Part shown: positions 33,448 to 44,167 of the stretch, in pieces
Position numbering within the stretch: position 1 is the first letter of the stretch
How the letters are laid out: each line of letters starts with the position of its first letter
NCBI GenBank assembly: GCA_028583405.1
Contig: CM053256.1
Span: forward strand, 16,398,107 to 16,462,106
From: Pogonophryne albipinna
Lineage: Eukaryota; Chordata; Actinopteri; Perciformes; Artedidraconidae
DNA: 64,000 nt
Direction of reading: 5' to 3'
The notes under the pieces: generated by a model
Told to the model about the DNA's origin: nothing
Databases searched by the model: none
What the model saw: only the letters and a program-made list of their open reading frames with translations
Position numbers and translations under genes: made by a program

Positions 33448-34502
33448 GGAGTATGGGGTGAGGGGGTCTCTACTCAGGGCCATCCAATCTCTGTACTCCC
33501 AAAGCGAGAGCTGTGTCCGGGTTCTCGGCAGTAAGTCAGACCAATTTCCGGTGAGGGTTGGCCTCCGCCAGGGCTGCGCTTTGTCCCCAATCCTGTTTGT
33601 AATATACATGGGTAGGATTTCGAGGCGTAGTCGTGGGGGAGGGGGTCTGCAGTTTGATGGACAAAGGATTGCACCACTGCTTTTTGCAGATGATGTGGTT
33701 CTAATGGCTTCATCGGTCTGCGACCTTCAGCACTCACTGGATCGGTTCGCAACCGAGGGTGAAGCGGCTGGGTTGAGGATCAGCACCTCCAAATCTGAGG
33801 CCATGGTTCTCAGCAGGAAACCGATGGATTGTCCACTCCAAGTAGGGAATGAGTCCTTACCCCAAGTGAAGGAGTTCAATTATCTCGGGGTATTGTTCTC
33901 GAGTGAGGGAACAATGGAGTGTGAGATGGGCCGAAGAATCAGAGCAGCGGGAGCGGTGCAGTCGCTTTACCGCACTGTTGTGACGAAAAGAGAGCTGAGC
34001 CAGAAGGCAAAGCTCTCTGTCTACCGGGCCATTTTCGTTCCTACCCTCACCTATGGTCATGAAGGATGGGTCATGACCGAAAGAACGAGATTGCGGATAC
34101 AAGCGGCCGAGATGGGTTTTCTCCGCAGGGTGGCTGGCGTCTCCCTTAGGGATAAGGTGAGAAGTTCAGTCATCCGGGAGGGACTCGGAGTGGAACCGCT
34201 CCTCCTTCGCGTCGAAAGGAGCCAGTCGAGGTGGTTCGGGCACCGAATAAGGATGCCACCTGGGCGCCTCCCTAGGGAGGTGTTCCAGGCATGTCCAGTT
34301 GGGAAGAGACCAAGGGGTAGACCTAGGACCAGGTGGAGGGATTATATCTCTTTGCTGGCCTGGGAGCGCCTTGGGATACGTCAGAGCTGGTTGATGTGGC
34401 CAGGGAAAGGAAAGTTTGGGGCTCTCTGCTGGAACTGCTACCTCCGCAACCCGACGATGGATAAGCGGGAGAAGATGGATGGATGGATGGATGGATGGAT
34501 GG
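33448..34502 (+). mobile_element. Rex3-like (RTE-clade) LINE, 5'-truncated
   Basis: AGTCTA flanks both sides (33442-33447 and 34503-34508). The element keeps the last part of its reverse transcriptase and ends in GATG repeats (34474-34500), as RTE-type fish LINEs do. It lies antisense to the LINE it interrupts. Confidence 0.85.
33458..34490 (+). pseudogene. Rex3-like reverse transcriptase, C-terminal half
   Basis: The frame begins inside the polymerase domain. Visible are GLRQGCALSPILFVIYM (motif B region, about residues 35-51), FADDVVLMAS (motif C with the catalytic Asp pair, about residues 76-85), STSKSEAMVLS (motif D region) and EFNYLGVLFSSEG, followed by the C-terminal region with RVERSQSRWFGH, MPPGRLPREVF and RPRGRPRTRWRDY. 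Motif A and the endonuclease are missing because of 5' truncation. The frame is open, so the copy is fairly young, but it cannot be functional. The last 20 codons of the open frame are target LINE sequence. Confidence 0.88.
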
Positions 34503-34508
34503 AGTCTA

Positions 34509-35652
34509 CTGAAGATAAAAGCATGGACAAGTTTTTCCAAATCCTGCTGTGACATTAGTCTTTTAATCCTAGATATATTCTTTAGGTGATAGTAGGCTGA
34601 TTTAGTAATTGTTTTAATGTGACTGTTGAAACTCTGGTCAGGGTCCATGACTACACCTAGATTTCTGGCTTCATCTGTTGTTTTGAACATTGCAGACTGA
34701 AGCTCAGCGCTAACTTTTATACGTTCTGCCTTGGCTCCAAAAACAATTACCTCAGTTTTATCTTTGTTTAATTGGAGAAAGTTCTGACACATCCAGTCAT
34801 TGATTTGTTCAATGCACTTAGTGTTTGAATTGGAGCATAGTCTCCTGGTGAAATGGTTATGTAAATGTGGGTGTCATCCGCATAGCTATGGTAACTTATT
34901 TTGTTGTTTTTCATTATCTGAGCCAGTGGTAGCATGTAGATGTTAAAGAGAAGAGGCCCCAAGATGAAGCCTTGAGGAACCCCACATGTCATATTTGTCA
35001 ACTCAGATGTGTATTTACCCATATAAACAAAGTTGTTTCTGTCCTTTAAGTAGGATTCAAACCAATTTAGAACTGTTGCCGAAAGTCCCACCCAGTTTTC
35101 CAGTCGGACTAGTAATATGTTGTGGTCAACAGTGTCAAACGCAGCACTGAGATCTATTAATACTAACACTGAAGTTCTGCCACTGTCTGTGTTTAAGTGG
35201 ATGTCATTGAAGACCTTTACAAGAGCAGTCTCAGTGTTGTGGTTTGGACGAAAGCCTGACTGTAACACATCGAAACAGTTATTTAAATTCAAGAAATTAC
35301 TCAACTTTTGAAAAACTACTTTTTCAAGGATTTTACCTAGAAATGGGAGGTTTGATATGGGCCTATAATTGTTCATTACTGAAGCATCTAGATTATTATT
35401 TTTTAAGAGCGGTTTAATGACTGCAATTTTCAGGGCCTGTGGAAAATCACCTGATTGAAGAAACTTGTTTACTATATGAAGTAGATCTGAGGCCATGCAA
35501 TGACACATATTTTTGAAAAATCCTGTTGGAATAATGTCAAGGCAGCAGGAGGAGAATTTCAGAAGTTGAATAATGTCCTCTAGGTTTTTATCATTAATCT
35601 GATGGAATTGTGTCATGGTGTTTGAATTGATTTTAAGTGGACACAGGGACAA
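34509..35652 (-). pseudogene. LINE reverse transcriptase (L2/CR1 type), frameshifted
   Basis: The minus-strand frame 35652-34768 contains [54 protein letters not shown] (motif A), GVPQGFILGPLLFNIYM (motif B) and HSYADDTHIYI (motif C, about 34866-34890). All three catalytic Asp positions are present. A frameshift near 34790 moves the continuation (NFLQLNKDKTEVIVFG, NLGVVMDPDQSFNSHIK) to another frame, which runs to the Rex3-like insertion at 34502. The enzyme would copy its own RNA at the target site. Confidence 0.9.
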
Positions 35653-35966
35653 AACATGTGCTGTACCTGATACAGAGGCACTGACTGCTTGTCTAATTTT
35701 ATAGACATTCAGAGGCTACTGACACTGGGGGGTTTGTTAGTCTGTCAACGGTACCAAACAAGGCACGTGCGTTGTTTTTGTTTTTGGCAATGATGTCAGA
35801 GAATAAAGACTGTCGTGCAATTTTAAATTCCAAATTATAAAAGCCAAGTCTCTCTCTATAGATTTCAAAATGAATCTGGAGATTTGTTTTTCACCACCTG
35901 CGTTCAGGTTTTCGACACTTTCTTTCTTCTGTTTTCACGGTCATGGCCTTTCTCCATGGAGATATT

Positions 35967-36940
35967 AGGCTTGTTTGAGACAAGCGAGACCTGCGCAGTT
36001 GCGATCAACGTCTTGCTAGTGCGTTGCATGATGGTTAGTCATTTTGTCCGACTTGCTCTGGAGGCTCACCTACATGAGACGTTGAAATCTCGCGGGACAA
36101 AGACGCCCGCAGCCTTGAGAGCGAGGCGCGGCGAGGCGCGGCGAGGCGGCGCAGTTCCTCTCCACGGGCTGCGAAAGCGAAATGCTTGATGGGAAACGAC
36201 TCGCTGGTATCTCGAGCTGAGCGCTCATTGGTGGTTTTTACCCCGTGCTGCTGATGAAATTCTCCAATTGGCTCGGCAAAAGTTTGTTGTTGTTTTGTGT
36301 CAGTTTTACGTCGCCACTTCCAGTCAAATTTTTCATCATTGTTCCACAATGTTTATCATCATGAAATTAATATCTATATATTTTATACTATACTTGCACT
36401 GCTTACCGTTTTCATACTTTATATATCTTAGCATATTCATACACACTGTTCATACTGCTCACAGGCTGATATCTAGTGTATTCATACCCCTCACTGTTTA
36501 TTCATCATTCAATTCATTCTATATTTTATTCTGTCTATTGTATACATTACTTTTCACTTTACTGCTTGTTGCACTCCTGGTTAGAAGCTAAACTGCATTT
36601 CGTTGTCTCAGTACCTGTAATATGTGCAATAACAATAAAGTTGAATCTAATCTTGAGCAGGAACAAATGTATTTACTTAGTACATATCTGACATTAACGA
36701 TTAAACACATTTGTGCATTCTTTATAAATGCAAACCGAGTCAAGCCGACTCCGGAGGTGGCGGTATGCACCTTAAAGTTGTTTGCAATCCGCCAAAAAAC
36801 TGAGAGAAGAAGAAGAAGAAGAAGACGAAGCCGACTCCGAGCTGTCCGACTTCAGGCGAGCTTTTTGAGACCTCCCCCGGCTGCGATCGGCTATTCTCGT
36901 CTACTTTCGAGGCGAGGCGCAACGCGTCTCAAACAGGCCT
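35967..36940. mobile_element. DNA element with AGGC-type TIR and 3-bp TSD
   Basis: The ends are AGGCTTGTTTGAGAC and, inward from the right, AGGCCTGTTTGAGAC. ATT is present on both sides (35964-35966 and 36941-36943). Removing the element restores the LINE reading frame across the site (the KKISPWR part of ORF2), which fixes the boundaries. A 3-bp duplication would fit PIF/Harbinger or CACTA types, but the terminal bases fit neither well. It carries GC-rich GGCGAGGCGC repeats near both ends, a retroelement-like 3' tail and a GAA tract (36806-36832). No transposase is visible. Confidence 0.82.
36340..36660 (+). mobile_element. Retroelement 3' tail inside the AGGC-TIR element
   Basis: The stretch ends with CATTTCGTTGTCTCAGTACC, then GTGCAATAACAATAAAGTTG and AATCTAAT, a familiar non-LTR retroelement 3' end in fish genomes. 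No coding part is kept and the 5' limit is uncertain. Confidence 0.5.
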
Positions 36941-36972
36941 ATTTTCTTGCCAGTTACTTCCTTTACCTTAGT

Positions 36973-37993
36973 TGTAGTGAGTAGTGCTCCTGAAGGAAGC
37001 TCAGGGCCTGCCTCCTCCCCCAAACACTCCCCTCATTAGAGCAGGGTATAAAAGGCACCTGGTTCCCTTTGTTCTTCCCCTTGGCTGTCCTTTCATGGTT
37101 GGTGGTACAGGTAGGCTGCAATACTAAAATGTCGGATATTAATTTCTCATAGTATCGTAGGCTTACTTGCTGCTTCCTTACAGATTACTGAAGCTCAGCA
37201 AGGTGCTAAAACCTCTTCCTGTGGTGAGTATAGGGCAGAACCTGAATTGTTTGGATGCCGCATGGCGAGCCATTTTTAACCTTCATTTAACTATTGCTTT
37301 TAGTTTCACCTGCTGCTGTTTTGTGCTGTTTTGACTTAGTGTTTTGGTTGATTTAGTTTTGCATTTGTCTTACGCTTATACTTTACCTGTTTATCATTAT
37401 TTAACCAACTGGGATCCTTTTTGTTAATCCTTGTTTCAGTAGTTTGTTTTATTTTAGTAAAGCTGAGTGCCGGTCATTGGGGGGGCTAGTCACCCTCGCT
37501 GTTTGTTGTGGTGAAGAGCACCGGGGAGCACGCGTGAGTGACCTATTTGCTGTGTGTGGTTTGCTGTGACTGCACCTGGTGAGCATTGGGTTGCACCCTA
37601 GTGTCACGTGAAGTAGCCTGCCACCCCTTTAACTGGCCTCAGCCCACCTTAGTTTTGATTTGTTGTTCTTGTATAGACTTTTAATGTTGCATTTTAGTTA
37701 ACAATTTTTAACATTTAATAAAGATAATTTAAAACTGAATAGTTCTTGTGTTTATAACCCACAATTTTATCTTACAGCAACATTTCCTGAGTTTCTTTTT
37801 CTTTTGATTACATTTAAATAAAAATGACTTTACTTTGAAACACGTCTTTGCCCCTCAGTTAAGGAACCTGTGTCCTAATTTACTGTCTTTTTGTGTTTAT
37901 ATCCTGGGGTGCAAGCCCCCAGGTGGCGTTGTCTGTCCTTTATCCCTTATTTTAGTATATTATTAATATTTACAAACGCACCACCCCGCCACA
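36973..37993 (+). mobile_element. Probable solo LTR
   Basis: The segment starts TGTAGTGAGTAG and ends CGCCACA (TG...CA). It contains GGGTATAAAAGGC near 37045, a good TATA box, and AATAAAG near 37722, a possible polyadenylation signal. It interrupts LINE ORF2: removing it restores GCTCCAACTAAGG in the minus-strand frame (the APTKVKEV stretch). The flanks TTAGT and TTCAGT are an imperfect target duplication. No second LTR or internal coding region is present, as expected after LTR-LTR recombination. Confidence 0.6.
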
Positions 37994-38325
37994 TTCAGTT
38001 GGAGCAATGGCATCTATACATTTTTTTATTTATTAATTAAAATGATCTACTAGCTCATTTACTGGGATGTTAGCAGGGGCAAGTGTGGAAGAAAAATTCT
38101 GAGTAAACATTTCCCTAGTATTTTCAGTTATATCGCTTTGTGGTTATCTCTTTTTGAACATTTTTGTGAACAGAAATAGAGCTCTCAAAGAAAACACAGG
38201 AATGATCAGAGTGCAACATCAGTCACCACAACCTTAGAGATATTCAGACCCTTTGAGATAATTAAGTCCAGAGTGTGCCCCTTATTGTGCGTGGGCTCCG
38301 TCACATGCTGAGTCAGTCCATAGTT

Positions 38326-41095
38326 CTAAATGAATTCATTAAAGACAATAACCTGGACTTTCTGTATCTGACCGAAACATGGCAAAAACCCCTGGACTAT
38401 TTTTCTTTAAATCAAATCACCCCAGCAGGATTCACATACATTGACAAACCTCGACCACAAGGGCGGGGTGGTGGCATAGCTGCTATTATCAGAAAGGAAA
38501 TAAAAGCTACCATAATCCCCATCCCTGATGTTTCTTCATTTGAACACCTGATCTTTAAACTCTCTGGTCCCACTCCCCTGGTCACAGCCATCATCTACCG
38601 TCCCCCGAAGCCAAACCCCTCCTTTCTCTCCGACCTCTCTGACATTCTCACTCAGCTTTCTGCCATATCCCCATCTGTTCTCCTCTTAGGTGATTTTAAC
38701 ATTCATGTTGACGACCCGACCTGCAAATATGCCTCTGAATTTAAGGAAACCCTTCACTGCTGCAACTTCTCTCAGCACATCAACTTCCCAACACACAGCC
38801 GTGGTCACATCCTGGACTTGGTCTGCTCCACTGGTCTCACCATCCATCATCTGTCCAGCCTCAATCTCCACATCTCTGATCACCTGGCCATCATCATGGA
38901 CATCAACATCCCCATCCCCGCCCAAAAGCAAAAACGCACAATAACCTACAGAAATCTCAAATCCATCTCACCTTCAGCAATCACTGCCTCATTACCTGCA
39001 AGATGTCTGTCTCCCCCCCCCCCCACTTTCTGAAAAGCCATCTGAACTTGTGGACTATTATAACAGCACGCTCTCCTTCTGTCTCAATGAACTGGCCCCC
39101 ACAAAAACAAAAAATGTCTCTTTCATACACTCCGCCCCCTGGTATACCCCCGAACTCCGCCAAATGAAATCAAGGAAACGTCAACTTGAACGCCAACACA
39201 AGAAAACCACACTAACAGTCCATCTTCAAATCTACAAAGACTATCTCCAGCAGTACAGTAACGCACTCAAAGCAGCCCGGTCTAATTACTACTCACAACT
39301 CATTCAGTCTGGCTCCAGCAACCCCAAGCGTCTGTTCTCCACCATCAGCAAACTTCTCAAACCCTGTGACAACGCCACCTCATCCTTCACCACCGAACAG
39401 TGCAACTCCTTCCTCTCGTTTTTCCAAACCAAAATCAGCAACATTTACAGCAATCTGACACCCTCATCAGCACCCCCCACCTCCCCTCCTGGCTCCCCCC
39501 CCTTCACCTCACAGCCCCTGTCCCACTTCTCCCCTGTGACCCCCATGCAACTGTCCGACTTCATGACTGGAATTAACTCCATCTGCACACTTGACCCAAT
39601 GCCCTCCAAATTTGTTAAAGAGAGCCTCCCTGCCATCTCCCAACTCATTGCCACCATCATTAACTCCTCCCTCAGATCTGGATCAGTTCCCCCCTCTCTC
39701 AAACTGGCTGCTGTCACACCCATTCTCAAAAGACCTGGACTCACACCTGACATCATGTCCAACTTCCGGCCCATCTCAAATCTCCCCTTTCTGTCAAAAA
39801 TACTTGAACGTGTCGTTGCCTCACAACTTAAAGCCCACCTCAGCTCCAATGATCTCTTTGAGCCATTTCAATCCGGTTTCCGATCAAAACACAGCACCGA
39901 AACAGCTCTTCTCAAAATCACAAACGACCTCCTCCTCTCCTCTGACTCCGGCAACCTTAACATCCTCATCCTCCTCGACCTCACCGCAGCATTCGACACC
40001 ATCAACCACGCCATCCTGCTGTCCCTCCTCGAATCATCACTCAACATCACCGACACTGCACTCTCCTGGCTGAAATCCTACCTCACCGACAGACATCAGT
40101 TTATCAACATCAACAACTGCACCTCCTCCACTGCTCCTCTGTCCCAAGGCGTCCCCCAGGGTTCGGTGCTTGGCCCCCTCCTCTTCATCCTCTACATGCT
40201 CCCCCTTGGCAAAATAATTCGTCGCCACAACCTTCAATTTCACTGCTACGCTGATGACATCCAACTTTATATCTCAACAAAAACCATCACCCCCACAACA
40301 CACTCCACTCTCACCAACTGTCTCTCAGAAATAAAAGCATGGATGCAAACAAACTATCTCCAACTGAACAGTGCCAAATCAGACATCATCATCATCGGCC
40401 CCCCATCCCGTATCAAAGACATCCAGAATTTCAACTTCACCATTGACAGCCACACTCTATCTCCCCCCCCTCACATCCGCAACCTCGGAGTCATCTTCGA
40501 CAGTCAGCTCAAATTCAACCACCACATAAATCACATCACCAGGATCGCCTTTTTCCACCTCAAAAACATTGCCCGTCTCCGCCCATCACTCTCCTCCTCT
40601 GCTGCTGAAACCCTGATTCATGAATTCATCACTTCACGACTCGACTACTGCAATAGCATCCTCTACGGCATACCATCCAACCTAATCAATAAACTCCAAC
40701 ATATCCAGAACTCTGCTGCCCGCCTCCTCACCCACACCCGCTCCCGAGACCACATCACTCCCATCCTCCAGAACCTCCACTGGCTCCCCGTCCGTCAAAG
40801 AATCAACTTCAAAGTCCTCCTCATTACTCACAAGGCCCTCAACAATCAGGCCCCCCCCTACCTCACAGACCTGCTGCACCACCACGCCCCTTCCCGCTGC
40901 CTCCGCTCATCAGAAGCCAACCTTCTATCCATCCCCACCCGCACCAATCACCGGACCTGGGGGGACAGAGCCTTCTCCGTCGCTGCCCCCTCCCTCTGGA
41001 ACTCACTCCCCCAACCCATCAGAGACTGCACTGACCTCACCACCTTCAAAAAACTCACAAAAACTCACCTCTTCAATCTGGCTTTTAATGTGTGA
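38326..41095 (+). pseudogene. LINE ORF2: endonuclease and reverse transcriptase, one frameshift
   Basis: The first part (to 39033) is an APE-type endonuclease without its N-terminus: LDFLYLTETW, GRGGGIAAIIRK, IIYRPPK, LLLGDFNIHVDD, THSRGHILDLV and ISDHLAI are the conserved blocks, including the Asp/Asn and SDH catalytic residues. A run of 12 C (39013-39024) shifts the frame. The second part (open from 39050 or slightly earlier to 41095) has [31 protein letters not shown] (motif A, about 39975), [15 protein letters not shown] (motif B, about 40145) and CYADDIQLYI (motif C, about 40243), then the C-terminal blocks ending KTHLFNLAFNV. Total about 920 codons. The single frameshift could be a real mutation or a homopolymer sequencing error. 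Confidence 0.92.
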
Positions 41096-41246
41096 TTGTT
41101 TTTGTATTATTTGACTTTAACTTTAACTTTAACTATATATTTATTTGTTGTTCCTTCCTTTTCTTTTCCCTTCACTATATCTGTAAAGCGTCTTTGAGCA
41201 CCTGTAAAAGCGCTAACAAATTAAATCTATTATTATTATTATTATT
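38326..41246 (+). mobile_element. Plus-strand L2-type LINE, nearly intact ORF2
   Basis: ATAGTT flanks both ends (38320-38325 and 41247-41252). The insert sits head-on in the endonuclease region of the minus-strand LINE, whose frame is restored when the insert is removed. It is 5'-truncated just inside the endonuclease domain and ends in ATT repeats after GCGTCTTTGAGCACCTG. Clean boundaries and an almost open ORF2 suggest a young insertion. Confidence 0.93.
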
Positions 41247-41252
41247 ATAGTT

Positions 41253-41705
41253 ATCAAGAACACAAAACCGTTCTTTAGCCCCTCTGTCCTGGGGGTTGTC
41301 AACATGGATGTTAAAATCACCAACAATGACTAGACGGTCAAAGTCAATACACGCTATAGACAGCAGTTCAGTAAAGTCATCAGAAAAGCTTGCACAGTAT
41401 TTGGGTGGTCTATAGATATTTAAGAACAGAGCTCGAGAGGAGCATTTCAGCTGAAGGGCCACATATTCAAAAGAAGCAAAGTTCCCATAAGATGTCTTCC
41501 TGCATTGAATGGAATCATTGAACAAAATAGCAACTCCACCCCCTTTCTTATGCATTCTTTCCTGACTCATAAAACTGAAGATGGGAGGGGTTGATTTGAT
41601 AAGAACAGCTGCACTGTTATTTTGTCCAATCAAAGTTTCCGTTAACATAAAATCGAGATTGTGCTCAGTGATGAAATCATTGATTAAAAACGTTTTTCCT
41701 GCCAA
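41253..41705 (-). pseudogene. APE-type endonuclease of the broken minus-strand LINE
   Basis: The minus strand reads MAGKTFLINDFITEHNLDFM, then LTETLIGQN, RMHKKGGGVAILFN, FEYVALQLKC, LNIYRPPK, VIVGDFNIHVDNPQ and GAKERFCVLDN before the plus-strand LINE interrupts it. The rest of the domain continues at 38325-38200 (GLTQHVTEPTH, then HTLDLIISKG and SDH). This endonuclease nicks target DNA for reverse transcription. Frame and motifs are well kept apart from the insertion. Confidence 0.85.
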
Positions 41706-42209
41706 AGACCTGACATTTAATAAAGCTAATTTATGTTTGTAAATACACTATCAGTCAGATTTTTTGTGACAAGCTGTGGCTGACATGGAATCACTGCTAA
41801 ATTTGATAAACTCACACAAATGTTTGAGCGCTTCCTGTTTCTAAGCTGATTCACCGGTCTCAATCTATTACCTATCAACACAGATATCGGCAAAGCTACT
41901 GGCAGGCAGGGCCCCAGCTTGTCCTGGAAATAGTTGAGTGCCATACGCCCTTGAGCCTGGAACCAGCACATATCAGTTAGAGTTTGCTGCGTTTTGTACA
42001 CACACATTTGTGTGCCAACCCTGTGTATCGCCTTCATGCGGTCACCGAACTCCAGGAGGGTGGGCAAGGGTGAACGGAGAGTAGAGAGAGCTGGGGGGTG
42101 AAGGAAGAGTATCCTCAATGGTGATAGGGGGGGTGAAGGGCGGTGGAGACTCCTCCATTTGTCTCATAGGTTTCCCATAATCAAGACATTCCTCGGGTGC
42201 AGTGATACT

Positions 42210-43155
42210 TCAAGGTTTTCTGCGCGATGTGTTGTGTCTCTCTTGTTTTGATTCGTCTTGTTGATTGTCCTTGGCAGAGGGAACAGATTGATGACGTAGG
42301 CAGTTGAACATGTTAGAGATAAACAATTTCACTCCTGACTTATTCAGGCAAACTCCATCTGCCTTAAAAAGATGTCTGTGGTCCCAGAAAAAGTTAAAAT
42401 TGTCAATAAAATGGACAGAATGGTCAGTACAGGCAGTTGAAAGCCAGGTGTTCAGTGCAAACAATCCGCTGAATCTCTCCACTCCTCTTCTGACTGGCGG
42501 TAGAGGGCCACTGATGAACACCTCCACATTTAGAGAGCTGACATTTAAAGTCTTCTTTCAGCACTTCTGACTGCTGTTTCACAACATAATTTGTTCCAAT
42601 GTGCAGTACCACATTTGTCACAGTTCGGATTTTCAGCCCCAATAGCCAAGTCAGAGACCATATCCTTGGGAAAACAGAGTACTGTGGTGTTGTTCAGAGA
42701 CTTTTTATATCTCTTACAGCAGAGTCACCCACAATCAGAGTTTCAGGCCCAGTCGTTAGCTTTCCCTCTAGCCTTTTACTTTTGGAGTAGCTATTGGTCC
42801 TTACCCTGCTGTGTGAAGAGGACAGGTTATCCAGGTCATCAGAAAGAGATCTCCGGTTCTGGGTCAGCGGAGCGTATCTGTTCTGGATTGGCACACTTGG
42901 TGGTTTAGGAGGATTGTTTGTAGTTCTCCCTTTAGCAGCTGTCCACGGCTGTTTCCTAGTATGAATAGGGGTTGAAGAGGCGCTCTTCCTGGGTGATAAC
43001 AATGCAGGCCAGCCGGTCGCATCACAGATTTCAGAGCGCTGGGCTCTGCCTGTTATTCGTCCTCCCAAATCCCATGGAAATGATTTACTCTTAGGCTTTG
43101 CACACAGAGAGTTCCAGGGAGGACACACCTCAATGATGAAATAATGACTTTTCAA
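42210..43155 (-). pseudogene. LINE ORF1 with SGNH-esterase-like domain, degraded
   Basis: Three overlapping minus-strand frames carry consecutive parts: 43155-42694 (basic, proline- and serine-rich N-terminus ending LIVGDSAVRDIK, the GDS block), 42642-42424 (VVLHIGTN block) and 42527-42210 (VFISGPLPPVRRGVERFSGL, then FIDNFNFFWDHRHLF and KADGVCLNKSG). This order of blocks matches the SGNH/GDSL-type esterase domain known from ORF1 of CR1/L2-type LINEs. At least two frameshifts are needed to pass through. In the last block the usual Asp-x-x-His pattern seems to have lost its His (DGVCLN), and the HIGTN block is followed by Tyr instead of the usual acidic residue. Confidence 0.7.
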
Positions 43156-43471
43156 GTTCTGTCTACTACGGCAGCTGCAGAGCCTCAGTATTCGGGTAAT
43201 TTAGCTTGCTTAAAAATGTTTGCTAAATTAAGTGAACCAAATGTTATGAGTCAGATTAATTAGCATTGCATATTCTTGTGTTTCTTCTATTAATATAGTG
43301 TACTAGTAATAGTAGTTGCATATAATGTGTATTATGTACACTGAGCACAAAGCTATATATAATGTATGGGTTGTAGCTTTAGTTTTCAATGGGCTGCTGA
43401 GACATTTAGATACATACATACATACATACTGTATAGGCAAGTATGGGATTAGCCTTGACATTGGCTGTCAT
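43156..43471. other. No gene seen; 5' flank of the broken LINE
   Basis: AT-rich sequence. It may include LINE 5' leader sequence or plain flanking DNA. Confidence 0.35.
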
Positions 43472-44084
43472 TTAACCCTTGTGTTATCTTCACATTTCGC
43501 ACCCTTTGGTAATGTTCGGGTCAAATTGACCCGGGACATATTTCAGGGTTTAAAAAAAATACAGAATTAAATTCAACATACACAATTCCTTATATATATT
43601 GTCTTTAACTCATTCCCCAACAATATAAATGAAATATATAATTAGTTTTAGAAAATACTCTTTGCTAGATCAAATTTAACAATGTTAGTGTCCATTGTTT
43701 TTTGTGATAAAAATGTAATTTATGTTAACAAAAATACACTGTAATAAAAACTAAGTTTACATTTTGCTCATGCTTTTCTAGGACACATGTAAATGGAACA
43801 TTTTTTCATTAATGTTTATTATTTTTAATCTGTCATATAATAATCAAAGCCCTGAAGGAAATAAAGCAATTTAGCAGCAATTGGAACACAAGAACCACAC
43901 ATCCAAAAGTATTTGGCTGTGAAATAGAGAGAATGAAACATCCATATCAATTACATAGAACAGATATAAACACAAAGCAAATAAAAACAATTAACAGTCA
44001 CTATTCATAAAATACAGTATATCCGAAAAATATATTGATGAAGTGACGCTGCAGAAAATCATGTGAGTCAATGTGCAAGTCCGT

Positions 44085-44167
44085 TTAGGAAACACATGAT
44101 GTACAGAACTTCTTCGTGTGTATAGCACAGATGTACTTGTTGCAGTTGCTGCATGTAGCACCCCAAG
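44085..44167 (-). pseudogene. piggyBac transposase C-terminal Cys-rich end
   Basis: The minus strand reads GATCSNCNKYICAIHTKKFC, then TSCVS and a stop (44085-44087). The C-x2-C, later C, H and C-x2-C pattern fits the zinc-binding Cys-rich domain that closes piggyBac-type transposases and binds the terminal repeats. The DDD catalytic core that should precede it is missing; a MITE adjoins directly. Confidence 0.75.

Larger units (their letters stand above)
31525..43155 (-). mobile_element. Minus-strand L2/CR1-type LINE broken by five insertions
   Basis: From 5' to 3' on the minus strand the element is kept in these pieces: 43155-41253 (ORF1 and most of the endonuclease), 38325-37994 (rest of the endonuclease), 36972-36941, 35966-34509 (reverse transcriptase), 33441-33434, and 32056-31525 (ORF2 end and 3' region). 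Insertions between them are a plus-strand LINE, a probable solo LTR, a 3-bp-TSD DNA element, a Rex3-like LINE and a hAT element. Splicing out the insertions restores continuity at the level of sequence and frame, which supports each boundary. About 4.2 kb of LINE remains. Frameshifts make it inactive. Confidence 0.88.

Noticed and set aside
33458..34552. Host gene encoding a 364-residue protein
   Set aside because: It is the C-terminal part of an RTE-type reverse transcriptase; the final codons are flanking LINE and GATG repeat.
36740..36984. Arg-rich frame
   Set aside because: It arises from a GAA simple repeat within the AGGC-TIR element.
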